Assembly: GCA_021209875.1 (NCBI GenBank)
Contig: JAGYVD010000002.1
Coordinates: forward strand, 1,426,001 to 1,490,000
Reading direction: 5' to 3'
DNA from: Rosellinia necatrix
Taxonomy: Eukaryota; Ascomycota; Sordariomycetes; Xylariales; Xylariaceae
Length of the DNA: 64,000 nt
How positions within the stretch are numbered: position 1 is the stretch's first letter; each line of letters starts with the position of its first letter. Both the position numbers and the translations under genes were made by a program. Positions 48,892-63,220 of the stretch are shown here, one piece after another. The notes beneath the pieces are model-generated. The model worked only from the letters and a program-made list of their open reading frames with translations, did not search any database and was not told where the DNA came from.

Positions 48892-51800
48892 TCACGACGT
48901 ATCTAGCGAGAAGAATGACATGTCCAATGTAAACGGTTTATCGAAATCCGGGTTAAACTCATCCCATGTTAGCCCGGGATAAGGCAGACCGGACATATCG
49001 CCGACGTTGCCTTGATCGGCATGTGGCAATTCGTGGCCGCCCGAAGTGAACGGATCCCAGCTATCAAGTCCCATGTCAAGCGTGACATTTAATGTAACCC
49101 CTTCTGACACATCGCTGTTTGGTTCAGATGTCGCGCTATCCTTGATAGATTCCGGCGTATCGTTCGGCGTAAGCGCTCTGTATACACCCATGTCGAGTAT
49201 CGTGCCACCACCGCCCATCTCTAGGCCAGTGATGGTGGACAATAGCTCCTGAGGATCAATTGTTGTTCCCATAGATTCGCCACCCGTCGTTTGGAGAGCC
49301 ATTCCACCATGGTGAATTATCGCGGTAGTGGAGGCACCGTCCATAGCCTTCAGTCCTGGATTTAATTTCGATGTACCGGCTTTGCCCGCGATTGTCTTGG
49401 TCGGCTCGTTCGGCTTCGAATCTGTTGCGCTTCCCTGTCTCTTCATGGGAACTTCCCGGGAATTCACCGTCTCTACTTTCATGTTGGGCGATTGGCCGGT
49501 TCCACCTGTGGCAGCTACCTTCTTGGCCTTGCCTGTCACGTCCAACCTAAAAACTTCGGCCAGACCCTCCTCAACGAATTTCAAGGGGTCTTCTGCAGGC
49601 TTGGTGTGCTCTTCATCGATGTGTTTGCGTAGTATATCTTCGGTTGAGAACCCAATGCTCCGGAAATCGCAATACTGGTCTGTACATAGAAATTGGGGTT
49701 TTGCGGGTACTTGTCTCGTCTCAACCGCCGCTTGTCGCTTGGTCATCTCGGGGGACGGCAGCTTCGGTACTTGCGGCGATGCATTCGCACTCGATCCATT
49801 CTGGCCAGAGCCCGTTCCGGGTTTGGGTTCAGGCTTGTGCTTTTTGCGCGCGGGTAGGTGGAGGTTCTCCTGAGTCAAAGGTGGCTTTCCAGCGTACGTA
49901 GGTTGGCCGTCAGGTGATTGCACTCCAAACGGGAACGGAGGCTGTGCGGTGGTTGGCGCCGCTGGCGGTTGCCCAGCTCTGCTGTTATTTCTTTGGTGTA
50001 TCCTACTGAGAGCTTGCGTCTGCTTCTCCAGATTCGCAGCGCTAAGTGGCGCGGTTTGAGCGGTCGGAGCTCCTGGGCGTGCAGACGCACCTTGCGACTG
50101 GGCGCTTTCCAGTGGATTCTGCTGGCTTGGATTCTTCCTAATTTGTGGGAAATGAGTTGCGACGTCTTTCGTCATGCTCTCAAGCAGACTCTTAATGTTG
50201 TCCAAGTCTGTTGATGTTATTGAAAACTTCTCCTTGATTATAGACATTTTCTCGCCATCCACAAATTGTTTGATCAAGCGGTTGCGCTACGAACGTTAGC
50301 TTCAATCCTTAAACACGGGTCAAAATAGAAACTTACAAGCTTGAAAAACAATCTAGCGCGCGCGTCGTCGTTTGTCACAGTATACCATGCGACCAAAGCC
50401 CTGCGAATCTTGTTCATCTCATTGGACATCGCCTGGATTCTCTGTGCGGTATCTCGGCACTGGTCCGCAGTCATGGGTATATCCGGCAATTGTTCTTTTA
50501 TCGCTAGTTGGTGTTGTTCTTGCCCAATGGCCTTGAGGCGCATCATCTCGTTAGACAACTGGTTATTTTGTGCTGGTTGCCGACTCTTAACCATCATGTC
50601 GTATTTTTGACGATGATCCGGGGTCATAGCGGCAATTTGATCAGGACTTAGCTGGGGCAGTTGCGGCGCAGTCGACGGAGCACCCGCTTGAGGCGGCTGC
50701 GGGTGGGGTCGCTGAATAGGGGTGCCAGAGAGATTGGGTCCCTCGGCTGCATCGTCCGGCATAGGCCGCTTAGTGCCAGTCTTTGCTGTAGATGCGGCGG
50801 CCACGTTCGGCATGGCACGGTTCGGGGGTTGCTTGATATTACGCCCCTGTGCCGCCGGGCCGGATGCGTTAGTTTCGGGACCCTGGTTTTGCTGTTTTTG
50901 TGGTGCGGTGGTTCCGTTTACTGCTTGCGGGGTAGGCGTTATTGTGTTCTGACCCGTCGGTGGAGCTTGAGGGACTTGAGCTGGTGTGCCGGGCTGCTGG
51001 TTAATTGTCCGATTCCTCATCGCTTGAATCTTCATCCGCATTATCACCTGTCGCAATTCATCCTCCGACAGATTCTTGAACCGCTCATGAGCTCTGGCAT
51101 TCTGTATCTCTTGGGGAGTGACTGTGATGTTGAGATTAGGGCCGGCGAGGTTAGGCATTGTTTGGACCATCTGAGGTCCAGGTTGGCCGTTGGGGTGAAT
51201 CCCTTGTTGTGGTGGGTTGGATTGAGGAGGCTGTGTGGCCGCGGGGGCGAAGGCTGGATTATTCTTAAGGGCATTTTGAAACTGTGCAGCCTGAATGCTG
51301 AGAAGCCTATCTATCGTCTGCTGCGGGAAATTCCCCCGAAGCACCCACTGTTTAAGCTGACCCCATCGCTTTACCTCGGCGGGGATTCCTTGAGTGGATG
51401 TTAATCGCAACTGTTCCAAGACTTTTGGATGAACACTCATGTTATCCATCATGGAATTCTGATTCACAGGACCTTGAGGTGTACTAGGGTTCCGTAACTT
51501 ATTCATATGTTGCGCCATCATTAGCTGACTCTGCTGGTTCATTGGCACATTAAGATTGGGATGATGGCCAAGATTGTTATTTCCCGGAGTGAACTGGCCC
51601 ATGGGCTGGGCGATCGGGTTGCCGGGTCCCAATTGCCCCATCTGCGGTTGGGGGCGGCCAACTGTTTGTCCGGCTCCTCTATTCGCATTCCACCTCATAA
51701 TAAGTTCAGGTATTTTGTCGGGCGGCATACTCATAATCTGTTGCCGAGTGTCTGCAGGCATTTGACTTGCAATGGTGTGGAGTATCTTATTCATGTTGGC

Positions 51801-53352
51801 GGCATTAGGTCCCATCGGTGCCCGCTGACCCGCCTGAGTAAATCGGGGATCCATTATCTGTTGCCCAAACGGCATATTTCCTTGGCTCATCTGTGGATGG
51901 CCTTCGGTTGGGTTCATGTTCATGGGGGTTCGGCGTACTGGAGCGTTCAGCGTGTTCATCGCAGGACTCTGTGAAACACCTCCTAGACCGTTCAGACCGC
52001 CAGGTTGGCCTTGCATTTGCTTCGCCTGGGCTTGAGCCCGGATTTGGGCCTGACTCTGAGCAGCTTTCTGGTCTGCAGTTCTCTGATCCATCTTTAACTG
52101 TTGGCCTGGTTGATGATTGAATTGCTGTGGCAGCTGATGTGATAGATCAGCCTGCCCTGCTGCTTGGCCAGGGCCTGGCAGTGAACCTATAGCTTGCGGT
52201 GCCACGCTAGGGCCCGCACCATTGCTAGCCGGGACCACCATCTGACCCGCCTCTTGTGCCATCAATCCCGCTTTCTGCTGGTTGATAATGCTTTCCACGT
52301 TCGCAAAGGGCCCGCCGTATTCTCCGTTTGGACCTGTCGGAAGATGTTGGGAGGGTTGGTTCATCGGGCGTTGTTGATGAGGCTGCATCTGCATTCCAGT
52401 TTGGCCCATGGTGGCCTGGGTTTTTGCCGCGCTTAACATCTGAGTCTGAAAGTAGTATATAAGCGGATCCACGCGTTCCTGTTGCAATTGAGCCAACAAT
52501 TGTGGTGAGAATTTTGTCTGTAACATCGCCCGAAACTGGTTGCGGCTTTGCTCGGACATGGTGCTCATTTTTGTAAAGGCGATTGAGCTCAGTTTCATTC
52601 GGTCTTGGGGTGATAAGTTTGCGATACCAAGTTGTACTGCCATCTGGGGGCGCATCTGCCCCCCCATTGGCATCATATGCTGGTTAGAGTTCATAGGTAG
52701 GCCGTTAGGAGTGTTCACGCCAATATTAGGCTGCCCTTGTTGGTTGATAGGTGATGACTGCATTTGCGGTTGAAAATTTTGGAACCCTGGCTGCAACGGT
52801 TGGCCCATGCCTCTCATCTGCATACTCGGGTTCATCATCATTTGTGCCTGGCTCTGAGCAGCTAAGCTATTATGTATGTTTTGCTCGTTGGCCTGACGTT
52901 TTTTGAAAAGCTCATTAACACGTGCCATGACCCTCCCTTCGTATGCCGTCTAAATAACGTCAGCCTGAGGTTAGATCTTAAATCGTGTTGTCGCGATCAC
53001 GTACCTTGTCTAGTGAAGTTATATAAGCGTCACGTTCGTACGCGACTCCAGAATTTATTGCTTGGGTGGTTTCGACTTGCGGCAGGGCGAGGAAAGAATT
53101 GGTAACGCTGAAAAATGTAAGTATATATTCAATCAAAGGGCAAAGAGAAGGTGAAGTAAATTTGATTGCAATATTAGCTTACATGTTCATTACATGGCCC
53201 ATGCGCATAGTAGGGGATACAGAGCTTTGCCATCCAGAATTAGGGCCGTTTTGCTGGTTTATTATTTGAGAAAAAAGGACCTGGGAAAGTTGTTGCTGCG
53301 CTGGTCGGCGGATAGGTCCCCCGTTGCCCATCTGTGGTATATTTGCGGCCAT
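48892..53352 (-). CDS. MED15: Mediator complex subunit 15 (Med15/Gal11), 4 exons
   Basis: Predicted 1426-aa nuclear coactivator, tail-module subunit of Mediator that receives activation domains. Exons on the minus strand: 53352-53183, 53107-53005, 52949-50337, 50286-48892. Exons 1-3 join to give MAANIPQMGNGGPIRRPAQQ, GWQSSVSPTMRMGHVMN, ALPQVETTQAINSGVAYERD and MARVNELFKKRQANEQNIHN, a KIX-like N-terminal region typical of Med15. The middle is Gln/Met/Pro/Asn-rich. SPDQIAAMTPDHRQKYDMMV and MKIQAMRNRTINQQ are further landmarks. Exons 3 and 4 join RARLFFKL to RNRLIKQFVDGEKM; the C-terminal part is acidic. The start at 53352 was chosen because MAANIP is the usual fungal beginning. Its upstream side faces the 10-kb gene-free region. 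Confidence 0.9.
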
Positions 53353-55965
53353 CACGCGGGGATCGGTAGCGTACAGTCGAGCCTGGTGGGATACCAGTGT
53401 ATTCCAGCGTCCTTTATAAACTCGTCGACAATGGACCTCTCGAACAAGGTCGCATCCGCAGAGATACACTTGCCGTCCCAGTCGTTGCAGGTATTAAAGA
53501 GCGAAGCCCAACCGGTACCCTAATAAGAGAAGCCGTTGAAGGGCAATAGGTTTGCCTAACGATACCCGACTAGGTCCATATAGCGCAAGTTGGTCTGTGG
53601 TGATGTGATGGTAATGGTGAGATGGATGCTCAAGAGGTAAGTGTTCGTATGAACACGCAACACCTATGACGGAAGCAGGGACGATATGTCCTAGAGCCGA
53701 GACCTATAGGACTGGTTTGGGTCAAACTGATTACACCCACGGTCGCGGGAGGAACGCAGTGAGTCAGCCCAGGCTTGAATAGATCTTTCGGAACAATGGC
53801 GTAATTGACTTTGTAGTCAGTCTCAAAATCCGCACCACCTATTAATGATGTTCTCCTCAGGTAGGCAAGAATACCCTCATGATACGAGCAGCGGGTAGAC
53901 AAGGAGAACCTAAAATTAGGCGATACGGAACAAGGCAGAGAGCCTTGATTCCACCGGTAGCGAAGAATGAAGCCACTCGAATATGAGTATGTTGGCCGCG
54001 GGTGGGAGAGAGCCGAGCGAGCAGAGGTTGGTGATGAGACCCGCTACACGTCGAGATTGCGGAAAATAGCCTCTTGTTGAAGTGCCAAGAGGGAGAAAGG
54101 GAGGAGGAGGAGGAAAGTCAAGCTGCGTGAAGGCTGAAACGCAAGATATGATCTGTTGGACAATCACGACCACCAGGTTAGCGCAAGTCGACCACGGTCA
54201 GAAATGGGGCACTACGCCAGCGTGACAGTGCCAGATAGCAAGCAAGGTAAATAAGAAGTGGAGTATTTACGACAGACATGCGACGAGCTACTGGAGAGTA
54301 CAGTGAGCGTCAGTCGGGAAAACGGCAGACTCAAGCGCGGGAGAGAGGAGGAGGCAAAATATGGGAGGTGAATAGGCACTTGAAGACGTGTGATATAGTA
54401 GGTAATGGCAAGTAGGAATGGTGATGGTGGTGGTAGCGGTAGCAGAGTGATGAGATAGATGGTGGGTGTGTCAGAGAAACAGAGCGGCAGTGGTAGCGGG
54501 AGAGAGGAAGCGGGAACCAGGACTCGATGGGCAAGGTACAGCGAGGAATACTCTCAGCCAGGGCCTCTGCGCGCAAGCTCTGGCCCTCCGGCTACCTAAT
54601 GGATGCCCCAATAGTGGGAACCAAATATTGCCAAAGTGGAGCGCAGCCATTGTCTATCCCAGATCCCCCCGGTAAGCCCACTGACAGGCGGGCAGGTACA
54701 TGAAGCTGACTGGCCAAAATCACCCAACACAAGCGAATGGCCGATGTACACTTACAGTACTGTGGGTTGCTGGTATGTCCAAATGCCTTGTCCTGAGCAC
54801 TGTGTCTCTCTACACTGATGCGTGCGCAGTACCGGCCGAGTGCAATAGTCCGCGTGATTGTGCGACCAACAACGACTTGGGCGGCGGACACAGGTTTGGG
54901 CAGCCCGCAACAAGGCGTTGCTAGAGTATGGCGTTGCCTGCCTGGGCGAGAATGAACGAGATGGGGGATGAGAGAGGCGGGAGAAGCGACTCCTGTAGTG
55001 ATGTGACCTTACAAACGAGAGGGCAGCGCCAAACAATGGCTCTGAATCGGTTGTCTATCCCGTTCTAGGCGCTGGTAAGAAGATGGAAAGAAGTGGTGTA
55101 GGAGGGCCAAACAGGATAGTTATTAAACCTGAAGAGAGGAGGGAAAAGGTTTAGTTGATCAAGCCAGTAGGTAGGGGAGGTAGGGGTAGGTAGGTATCCA
55201 AGGCGCAAGAGGTGAACAGTGGATACCTAGGTATGTGGTGGGCCAGTAGTAGGCCAAGAGGGAGTGCAGTGTAGCTTTAATAAGTGGGGGCTTGTGATTG
55301 GACATAATAGCCAAGTACTAGGTAGGTAGGGAGAGACGAGGCAGTACAATGAAAAAAGGTAGCAGAGGATCCAAGGACAAGTACCGAATAAATGTGGCAC
55401 GTACCTGTATAGAACACGGACAGGCAAAAAGACACCGAGAGATACCGGTTAAAAAGTGAGGGCAGAGAGAAGATAGAGAGAAGAGAGGCCGAAATACGTC
55501 CCGTGAGGCTGGTATTGCGGTGACAAGAAGAAAATGGATCGCTTTCACGAAGGGGACTTTTCCGGAGAAGAGGAGCAAGCAGGGGAATAGCCCCAAGGAA
55601 GGAGACACATGAGTAAAAGACAGAAATTTGCCCGTGAGCTTTACCCAAGTAGTTTACACATAATGTTGCAGAGGTCGCCATGCCAAGCTACCCAACTAAT
55701 TAATCCTATTCACAGGCCTCAAAACTCAATAAGCGCCCTTATTACCTCTATAGGCATTGCCTACCTAGGTATTTAGAGGATACTATGGCCATTGCAAAAA
55801 ATGGTTGGCGCCACTTGAACAGAGGAAAATGGATCTTCTTGGAGTTGAGGTTGCGAGGCATTGAACGAAGTGGGAAGTGGGCCAGGCAGAATACATGCAC
55901 ACTAGGTGAATGACGGAGCTAGCTGTATTAACAAAGCTACTCCTTGGTAGGTACCTGTGACGTTA

Positions 55966-55983
55966 ATACTACTACTACTACTT
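55966..55983. repeat. TAC trinucleotide microsatellite
   Basis: Short (TAC)n run within a stretch that also contains TAGGTACCTA words on both sides. Confidence 0.75.
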
Positions 55984-57305
55984 AGTAGGTACCTAGTAAC
56001 CTAGGTACGCTACCTCTGCTGGCCGCAAATCCGGTACCAAGGTACCACTTACCTATGTTTGCACAGCTCCAGGAGAATTGCGCAAAGGAGGAGGACGACT
56101 GAGGTGTACATACATACTTACCACACCATCACCCTCCATTCCCTGCCTGTAGCATTCCATCTTCAACCTCGACACAGAAGCTCAGATAGATGGATATTTT
56201 CCAACAACAAAAGTATAAGCCAGAGCAATTCATTCCATATATAGTAACGTACCTGGGAGATCTCCCACCCCCCATAGGTAGAATTGCCCAGATTTGGGAG
56301 TTATGCTCCTGCCTGGCCTGACATCATATAACGAGTTCACTATGCAAGTTTGACCTGTGATTCGATTGTGCAAGCAAGGCCCAGCTGCCTAGCCAGTAGG
56401 GAAAAGGTGGGAGGTATGTACCAAAAGGCGAGCAAGGTACTTGAGGTACCAAGCATGACCACCAAGTCTGCTATAGTGTATATCTACTACCTAATAGTTA
56501 GTTACATAACTCGACCGCACACTAACTACCTCTTCATGAAGAGGCGGGTGGGTTAGACGGCGTTTTCTTCAGGGATTAGAAGTGGGTGGCCCCTGTTTAG
56601 CGTCATGTCAAGCAGGCGCCACGATCCCTGCCGTCTCTCTCAATCTTTGCTCGAGGGGACGACAGAGGGCAAGCTTGCATGAAAAAAGCGAGCTTGCAAT
56701 GATAGCACGCCGGGCCAGCCAGGTTCATGGAGAGATAAACAAAGAAGCGCACCTTGTCGGCCTTGGACTACCATGATATATATATTCCCTGCACATTGGA
56801 GTAGTAGTAACGCGCTTGAGACTAAGAAACGCAACCCCAAAGTTGTTAGACGAGACGCTTACGTAGTACTCCACCTGGTATGCCTATGCATATATATCTA
56901 CCTACAAGTAGGTACCTGCTACCTACAGCACGTAGTTTGGCGTAGTACATATGTATGTACTCACTTACATAGCAACAGGTTAGAGAGAGGCATGGTAGCC
57001 TCGGGAGTTGTACTTAACCTTAACTAGGGATCCATCTGGTCCATCCAGTGTCTCCATGTCTTGAAAGCCACGAGCTGGGCTCAACTACGCAGTGTTTTCA
57101 GTCCTCGACCACATGGTGGAATAGAAAGAGCAAGGGAAGGGGGATTACCACGGGCGGTAGAGTCGACAGGGAGCCACGATATCGTATTGTGGTGCGTTGG
57201 CACATTGTGTGAGAAGTGAGGTACTCAGTAGAGAGGGAATAGATTCTAATACCATCATCGCACACGACGACGACAGGTACGGGGCACAGTCCATACCGTG
57301 CTACG

Positions 57306-57338
<33 letters not shown>

Positions 57339-57352
57339 ACTAGTAGTAGTAC
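57306..57352. repeat. GTA trinucleotide microsatellite
   Basis: About 11 uninterrupted GTA units, then AACTA and a few more TAG units. Confidence 0.9.
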
Positions 57353-58211
57353 GTACATAATGTATCTATGTATGTCGGCCAATGCCTCGCCTGCCTACAT
57401 AGCAGCCGTACCACTATCGCAGGGACGCACCAGGTTCAATTTACGAGCAAAACAACTCAGCCCAACCTTTGTAGCATTCGAAAGATTGCAGGTGAAGCAT
57501 ATTTTTCTATATACAAATAACTGCCAAATATAGGGGCAGCAATGACCCTTTTCATCACCTACCGCCATTTATTTCCACAAATACATGAACGTTTTGTCAT
57601 GAGGTACAGCGTGCAAGGACCCCAAAGGGCAGTGTGAAACAAGTGGTGTCAGTTATTAATGCCAGAACGAATTACGTGCCTTCGCTCCTCCAGGGCCGCC
57701 ATATCGAGTAGGACCAGCTCGTGAGTAAGCTTGGTATTTCCACCGGTGGTGTTGGCAATCATTCCTCTCCTAATAGTTAAGTACCTAAATCCGCAGTACC
57801 TCGTGGTGTCTCATGGCATCTGGACAAATGTCGTTTATCCGTGCGGATGGCCAATGTTTCAACGATCAAAAACCCGGCAACATCAAGTTACATCATTTGC
57901 GGACAGCGCAACAGTGTAACTAGTGTACACAGCAATTCTTTGCTAGGCGGCGGGGACAGGATCGACAATACCTGCCTGCATGGGTGGACGCGGTATGGGA
58001 AGTGGTATTTTAATTTTTGGCTAGAGAATCTTCTTCTGGCTAGCTCGCTCACGGGGTTTTAACTTGTCTTTCCTGTTCCTGGCCAGCCCCGGCAAGGCAC
58101 AGAGCTTATCTAACCTAACCTAGAGCATACCTAGGTACCTCTTCGCCCACCGCCGACCTACACTACCAGGCACACATGCTAACTACCTAACCTGCCCAGG
58201 TACTCATACCT

Positions 58212-58239
58212 AGGTAGTAGTAGTAGTAGTAGTAGTATT
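58212..58239. repeat. GTA trinucleotide microsatellite
   Basis: About eight TAG/GTA units directly following a TACCTAGGTA word, suggesting the microsatellite grew out of that word. Confidence 0.88.
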
Positions 58240-59696
58240 AACGTCTAGTCTAGGTGTATACCTACGTAGTAGGTAGTATGTAGAATGAATCATAACGGAC
58301 AGAGGCGAGAGACCACCCAACAACAAGAGCAAGCAGACACCCCATCGGGTCTTGAGGTTAGATGCGCCCAGTAACGAGAAGTGGCCCAGGGCCCTGAACA
58401 GAAGAGATTTAAACGTGAGTGAGACTACCTGTCACGTATATAACGTTGCATGTCTTACTGTTTCAGAACACGTCGGAGTCATCATCTTCTGGTTCGACTT
58501 GCCCACCTCAACTCCCACCTCTGAGCAAACCTGAACATAGGTACTATTGCTAGACGGTCCATGAGGTAACAGTCCACAAGGTATTAGGTATTGTGCGGCT
58601 ACCTACCTACTAACCGCAAAATTGTCGACGCGTAAATATCACGACCCTATTCTCCTCCCAGCCAACTCTAAATGAGGCGACAAGATGACAAGATGGCGTC
58701 GTCCCTTTGATTCATTCATGCATTAGTCCAAGCTTTTATTTCGTTAACTATCACACCGAAGCATTGACACATTGACGCATTAGGTAGGAATCCGAGCGAC
58801 CAATACTATACCTGTGGGAATAGGTAAAAGCGTACCAAGATGACCTTGCTCTAAGCAGGCGCACCTACCCATACTTGTTATAACACTAACCTCACGTACC
58901 TATGGCACTACCTACTACTTTCTATTACATACATGATACAGGTAGGTAGGTAGCAGTTATAGTAGCCTAGGTGGTGGCTTTGGCGCTACCAAACGTAAAA
59001 TAGGCCCAGGTTAGGCCCAGGTCAGGTCCTTCGCAATGGCCACTCGCGTCCTATCTAAACTTAGTAGAGACGATGGACGCCGGACAATAAATGAGAGATA
59101 GGTAACGGTACGCTCCACTTAGACTGCTTACCTATTATTTTGGCGGGATTTTGAGGTCGCCACTAATCAGTCACTCGCTGGCTGCAACTAGAGTGTCTCA
59201 AGCTTATCGCCAGCAGACTACTAACTGCCTAAGTTCTTTGCGCGAACGCATGATTTCACAACCGTCAACGATATTGGGGCCAGCCGGGCTTGATGCCAAC
59301 AGTTCACGGCTTTATACAATAAGTGCATCACCATCAGAAACTTCCCAGACAAAGCTCGCCCACCGCAATACAAGCATAGTTAAGACGACTACCAGATGGT
59401 GAGGCGTCCGAAGTCCTAGCTGAGCCAGCCCTACCGAACAAGCTGGGCATGGTAAGCAGAGAAGTGTCCTGTTGAGTGCGATTGGGAAGACAACGTCCGC
59501 AGCCGGACCCATTATACCACCTGTTTTCCCAGGCATCCAGGGTGGCTTCCCGTATTGATAGATAAGTCGCAATTAGGTTGTGTTGCAGGTCATAAATAGC
59601 ATACTACCCTGACCAGGTTTGCTTCAATGGCGCTAGATGTTCACCTCGCCACTCACCCACGCGAGAGAGACACAGGTATAAGTACGGCATCGCATC

Positions 59697-59752
59697 CAAG
59701 AAAAAGAAAGGGAAAAGAAAGAAAGATAAGAAAGATAAAAAAGATAAAAATA
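59697..59752. repeat. A/G-rich tract
   Basis: Strand-asymmetric purine run of AAAG/GATA-like units with no pyrimidine except scattered T. Confidence 0.75.
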
Positions 59753-60537
59753 TCGATTAGATACATTCCCTCTCACATCGTCGGTGAAGAAGACAAGACG
59801 TATTCCCCAGTTTCGGCAACAATTCAGGGCTGTTTGATCGCCAGCGGCCCGCCCGATGACTTCCTCTTCGCGAACACAGAATGGAACGACCGACCGACAT
59901 CCATCCTCAAGTGCACAGCGCACGCGTTGGGGTCCCTCCACTAAACTCAATCCCGTGCTATGCTAAATTCGGTATGTCTATATACCTGGGTACATACATA
60001 ACCTACTCTGTATAGCCATTCATTCGGTGACACGGAACCCCCACCCGCCGTGCGCAGAGGCGATTGACCTTTCCTCCCGTACCTCTTATCCTTCAGCAAC
60101 CGCTAAAGAACGTGCGCGTTCGAACTTGGGTTCTGATTCCTTGGTTGGGCCGTGGAATGGCGAGACACGTAGTGTACTATGTACGTTGTGTAAGTGGGAA
60201 ATCCAGGCGTAATGGGCGCCCCTTGCCTCATGATGGACCCCTGATTATCTACGAGCGAGGGTGGCCCGCATCAATAGCACGATTGGCCGCCTTCCCGGCA
60301 GAGTCAGAGATGACCTGCGACATGGGGCCCACATAAGTACCCCCCAAGTACCCTACCGTGTCGCTGAAGCCCTGTAAACTGTACGTCCTTCATCAACCAA
60401 GATCGATGGGCTAAACAAACACACCAGCCAGTGCTCTTGCACTCGACCGCCTGTCATCTGAAGCCATAGCGGGGGTTGAGACTATATGCCACATAGCTAG
60501 GTAGGCAACGATCCGAGTACCGCGACAGCACTTCGGC

Positions 60538-60588
60538 TATCGACTGTATCTATCGACTGTATCTATCGGCAGCATCTATCGACCATAT
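60538..60588. repeat. 13-bp tandem repeat, 4 copies
   Basis: Units of TATCGACTGTATC: two identical copies, then two diverged copies (TATCGGCAGCATC and TATCGACCATAT). Confidence 0.85.
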
Positions 60589-62805
60589 ATACCCCCCATA
60601 CTGGGGGGACATGGTGCTTACAAAACCGTACATGGTACAGCACGTTATCTGCAGCCGAGAAGCGGTTCAAGACCGGGGTAGTAGAAAGTCCATAACTATC
60701 TAGGGATTGTTTCTTTTGGTCCTTTGGCACACAAGTAGTCGAAACGTCCTCTCTCCCTTGCGGCAAACTGCGCGTCTCAAAGAACGCCGACGATAAATTA
60801 TTCAAAACCAAAGCGCATCGGCATGGCGATGAGATGCTGTAGACCCCGAGTGCGTAGATAATGGTCAGTCGCCAGTTATGCCAAACCTCCGTCGCAGCAA
60901 TTAGCAAACAAAGCGGCTGCAAGGTTAATCGGATCCCTGGAGATTTCCATATCACCTGGCCGATTTTGAGTTACCAGATTCACTAGCAAGTGGCAAGGCC
61001 CCCTCTCCAAAATCCAAGTCGATCAGGTGCGGTTGCCAACTCCTTGAAGGGGTCCCCCGGTTTCAAAGCCTCATTATGTGCAAGGGGTGTCGGTTGGTTA
61101 CATAGCCCATGTAGCCATGAATAGCCATGGTGGGTGGGTGAAGGAGAGTGAGAGTGAGAGAGCACATGCGTGCGTGGTGCGTCTTCGAGCCCAACAATCG
61201 CAGCAACAGGCAGACAACCTTGGGAGCTCTGACCGCACCTGCTACTCAGCAGGTGTAGCCGCAACAACGAAGGCCGGCGGCGAAGCGTGGCAAGGCTTTT
61301 CGAGATGTTCTTCAATCCGAACGCCTAATTGAATCAATCGCCGTTATGTGAATTCTGTACACTGTTTATTTGATACCCTTGGCAGTGAATCCTCCGCCAC
61401 CTCACCCTGCATCGAGACACACTGACGAAAGTAGCCATCTCGCTCGACGATTGTCCCCAATAAGGTGTCCTGCATGTCGTCAAGGTCGCCTCTCTTCCCA
61501 TGTTAGATAGCGGGCTTAGTATTTGGGACATGGCAGTTCGAGTCCTTCCAAATAATGTGACCACCAAATAGTACCATCCCACATGTAGAGAGATACAAAT
61601 GCATGGGGATGGTATGCACGCGCACGCGCACAACAACACAAGTATCTCCACCATCCCAGCCAAAGGTGATGATGTACGTTATTATTGATAGCCAGTAAGG
61701 TACATACCTACCAGATAGGCCTGAGCTGACACGTTTTTTTTTTTCCCACTCTGTCTTTTTTTTTTTTGTAAAGGAAAAGAGAAGTAGAGGAAAAGGGAAC
61801 AGGTCAATCAATCCTGGTCAACACTCCTCTCGACCTCTTCAGGACTCTCACACCCCGGCTGTTGGTTCTAGCATTTTGCTTCCGTTTTCTTTTTTTACCC
61901 CGCGATCAATCATGGTACCTGCTCGCCGCCACCACCAACAACATATAACCTGAGACGAGTATCGAGCAACAACTCCCATCAAGTGACATAGTTTGGCACG
62001 ACAGCAGCAACAATAAGAACAACAACAACGACAGCGGCGGTGGGTGTGTGCGCGTGTGATACCCTAGCAGTTTGCCCACTCGTTCACCGAGATGTGGCTG
62101 GCCAATTGGGCAAGGCTTTCCAAGTCCATCGTCCCCCTTCCCGTCCGGCTGTTGGTTTGCCGCACTAAGGATCAGAAACGGTGGTCTGACAACGAGAGAA
62201 GCCCGGGCGAAATGAGAGCATCGTATTGCAGCAGGTAGCTAATGAGGACATCGATCGAGCATAGGGGAAACATGCGACGAACAGACGGGCAGACGTTAGA
62301 TTGTCTGGCGCTGCATGCAGCAATGTTGCGTTCGCTTCAGGACCGATTTATTATTGCCCAAGAGCAATGACGGGACTGCGTGGGACGAGCAGGCATGAAC
62401 GACGGTTCGATGGGCGAGGACGATGGCAGGTGGAGTGTCATCGCCCGAGCCAAGCCATCCAGGCCGCAATAGGATAGGCCCCACGAAACGCTAAGTGCTC
62501 GAGTACCGAGGTACCCAGCATCTAGGACGAATCGAGAAGCTGCATGGTTGCTAGCGTGCTTATGTATACAAGTATGTATGTATGTAGGTACTGTAGTCTG
62601 TAGGTAGGTATGTGGGCTGTAGCAAGTACCAAGGTACCCAGAGCAGGTACTGTAAGTAGGTACCTTACCAAGGAAGGAAAAGAAGGCAGTGGAGGGACAC
62701 CCTAGGTAGGTACCAGTATGTAGGTAGGAGCTTTCTTGCCCGCTCGGTACTACATCCCATACAGGTTATATACGCATGCACGTATGTATGTAAGTATGTA
62801 GGTAG

Positions 62806-62862
62806 GACGGGTGACGGACGACAGGCGACGGGTGACAGGCGACGGGTGACAGGCGACAGGCA
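62806..62862. repeat. 14-bp minisatellite, about 4 copies
   Basis: Units close to GACGGGTGACAGGC in tandem. The first copy reads GACGGGTGACGGAC; the last is truncated. Confidence 0.85.
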
Positions 62863-63154
62863 AATGGCTCCATCCCGCCCGTCCCGATCTCGAGATCTCA
62901 GTGCCTATCCTGGGCGCTGGAGCCGAGTACCTAGTGAATGACACGCACCTACCTAAAGGATAACCACCTACACGTAGCTCCAGTCGTAGCTCCAGTCGTG
63001 GCTACCTGGAGTAAGTACCTACTTGCACTGCTTCTTAGTACATTAGGTAGGTACCTACTGCTAAAATTACCTACTATCGACATTGATCCATCCCTAAAAA
63101 TATAATATCCTCTAGGATACAACCTCATTCATTACCTACCTGCTGTATTCAGAA

Positions 63155-63220
63155 ATATAGATATATACTTGCATATATATATACATATAAATATACATAT
63201 GTGTATATATATATGAATTG
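63155..63220. repeat. AT-rich low-complexity block
   Basis: Alternating TA/ATAC sequence about 100 bp before the M18 gene start. It may contribute an open promoter but is not a defined TATA box. Confidence 0.7.

Noticed and set aside
55277..55681. 134-aa hydrophobic minus-strand open frame
   Set aside because: Ser/Leu-rich translation of purine-rich DNA, without conserved motifs or splice context.
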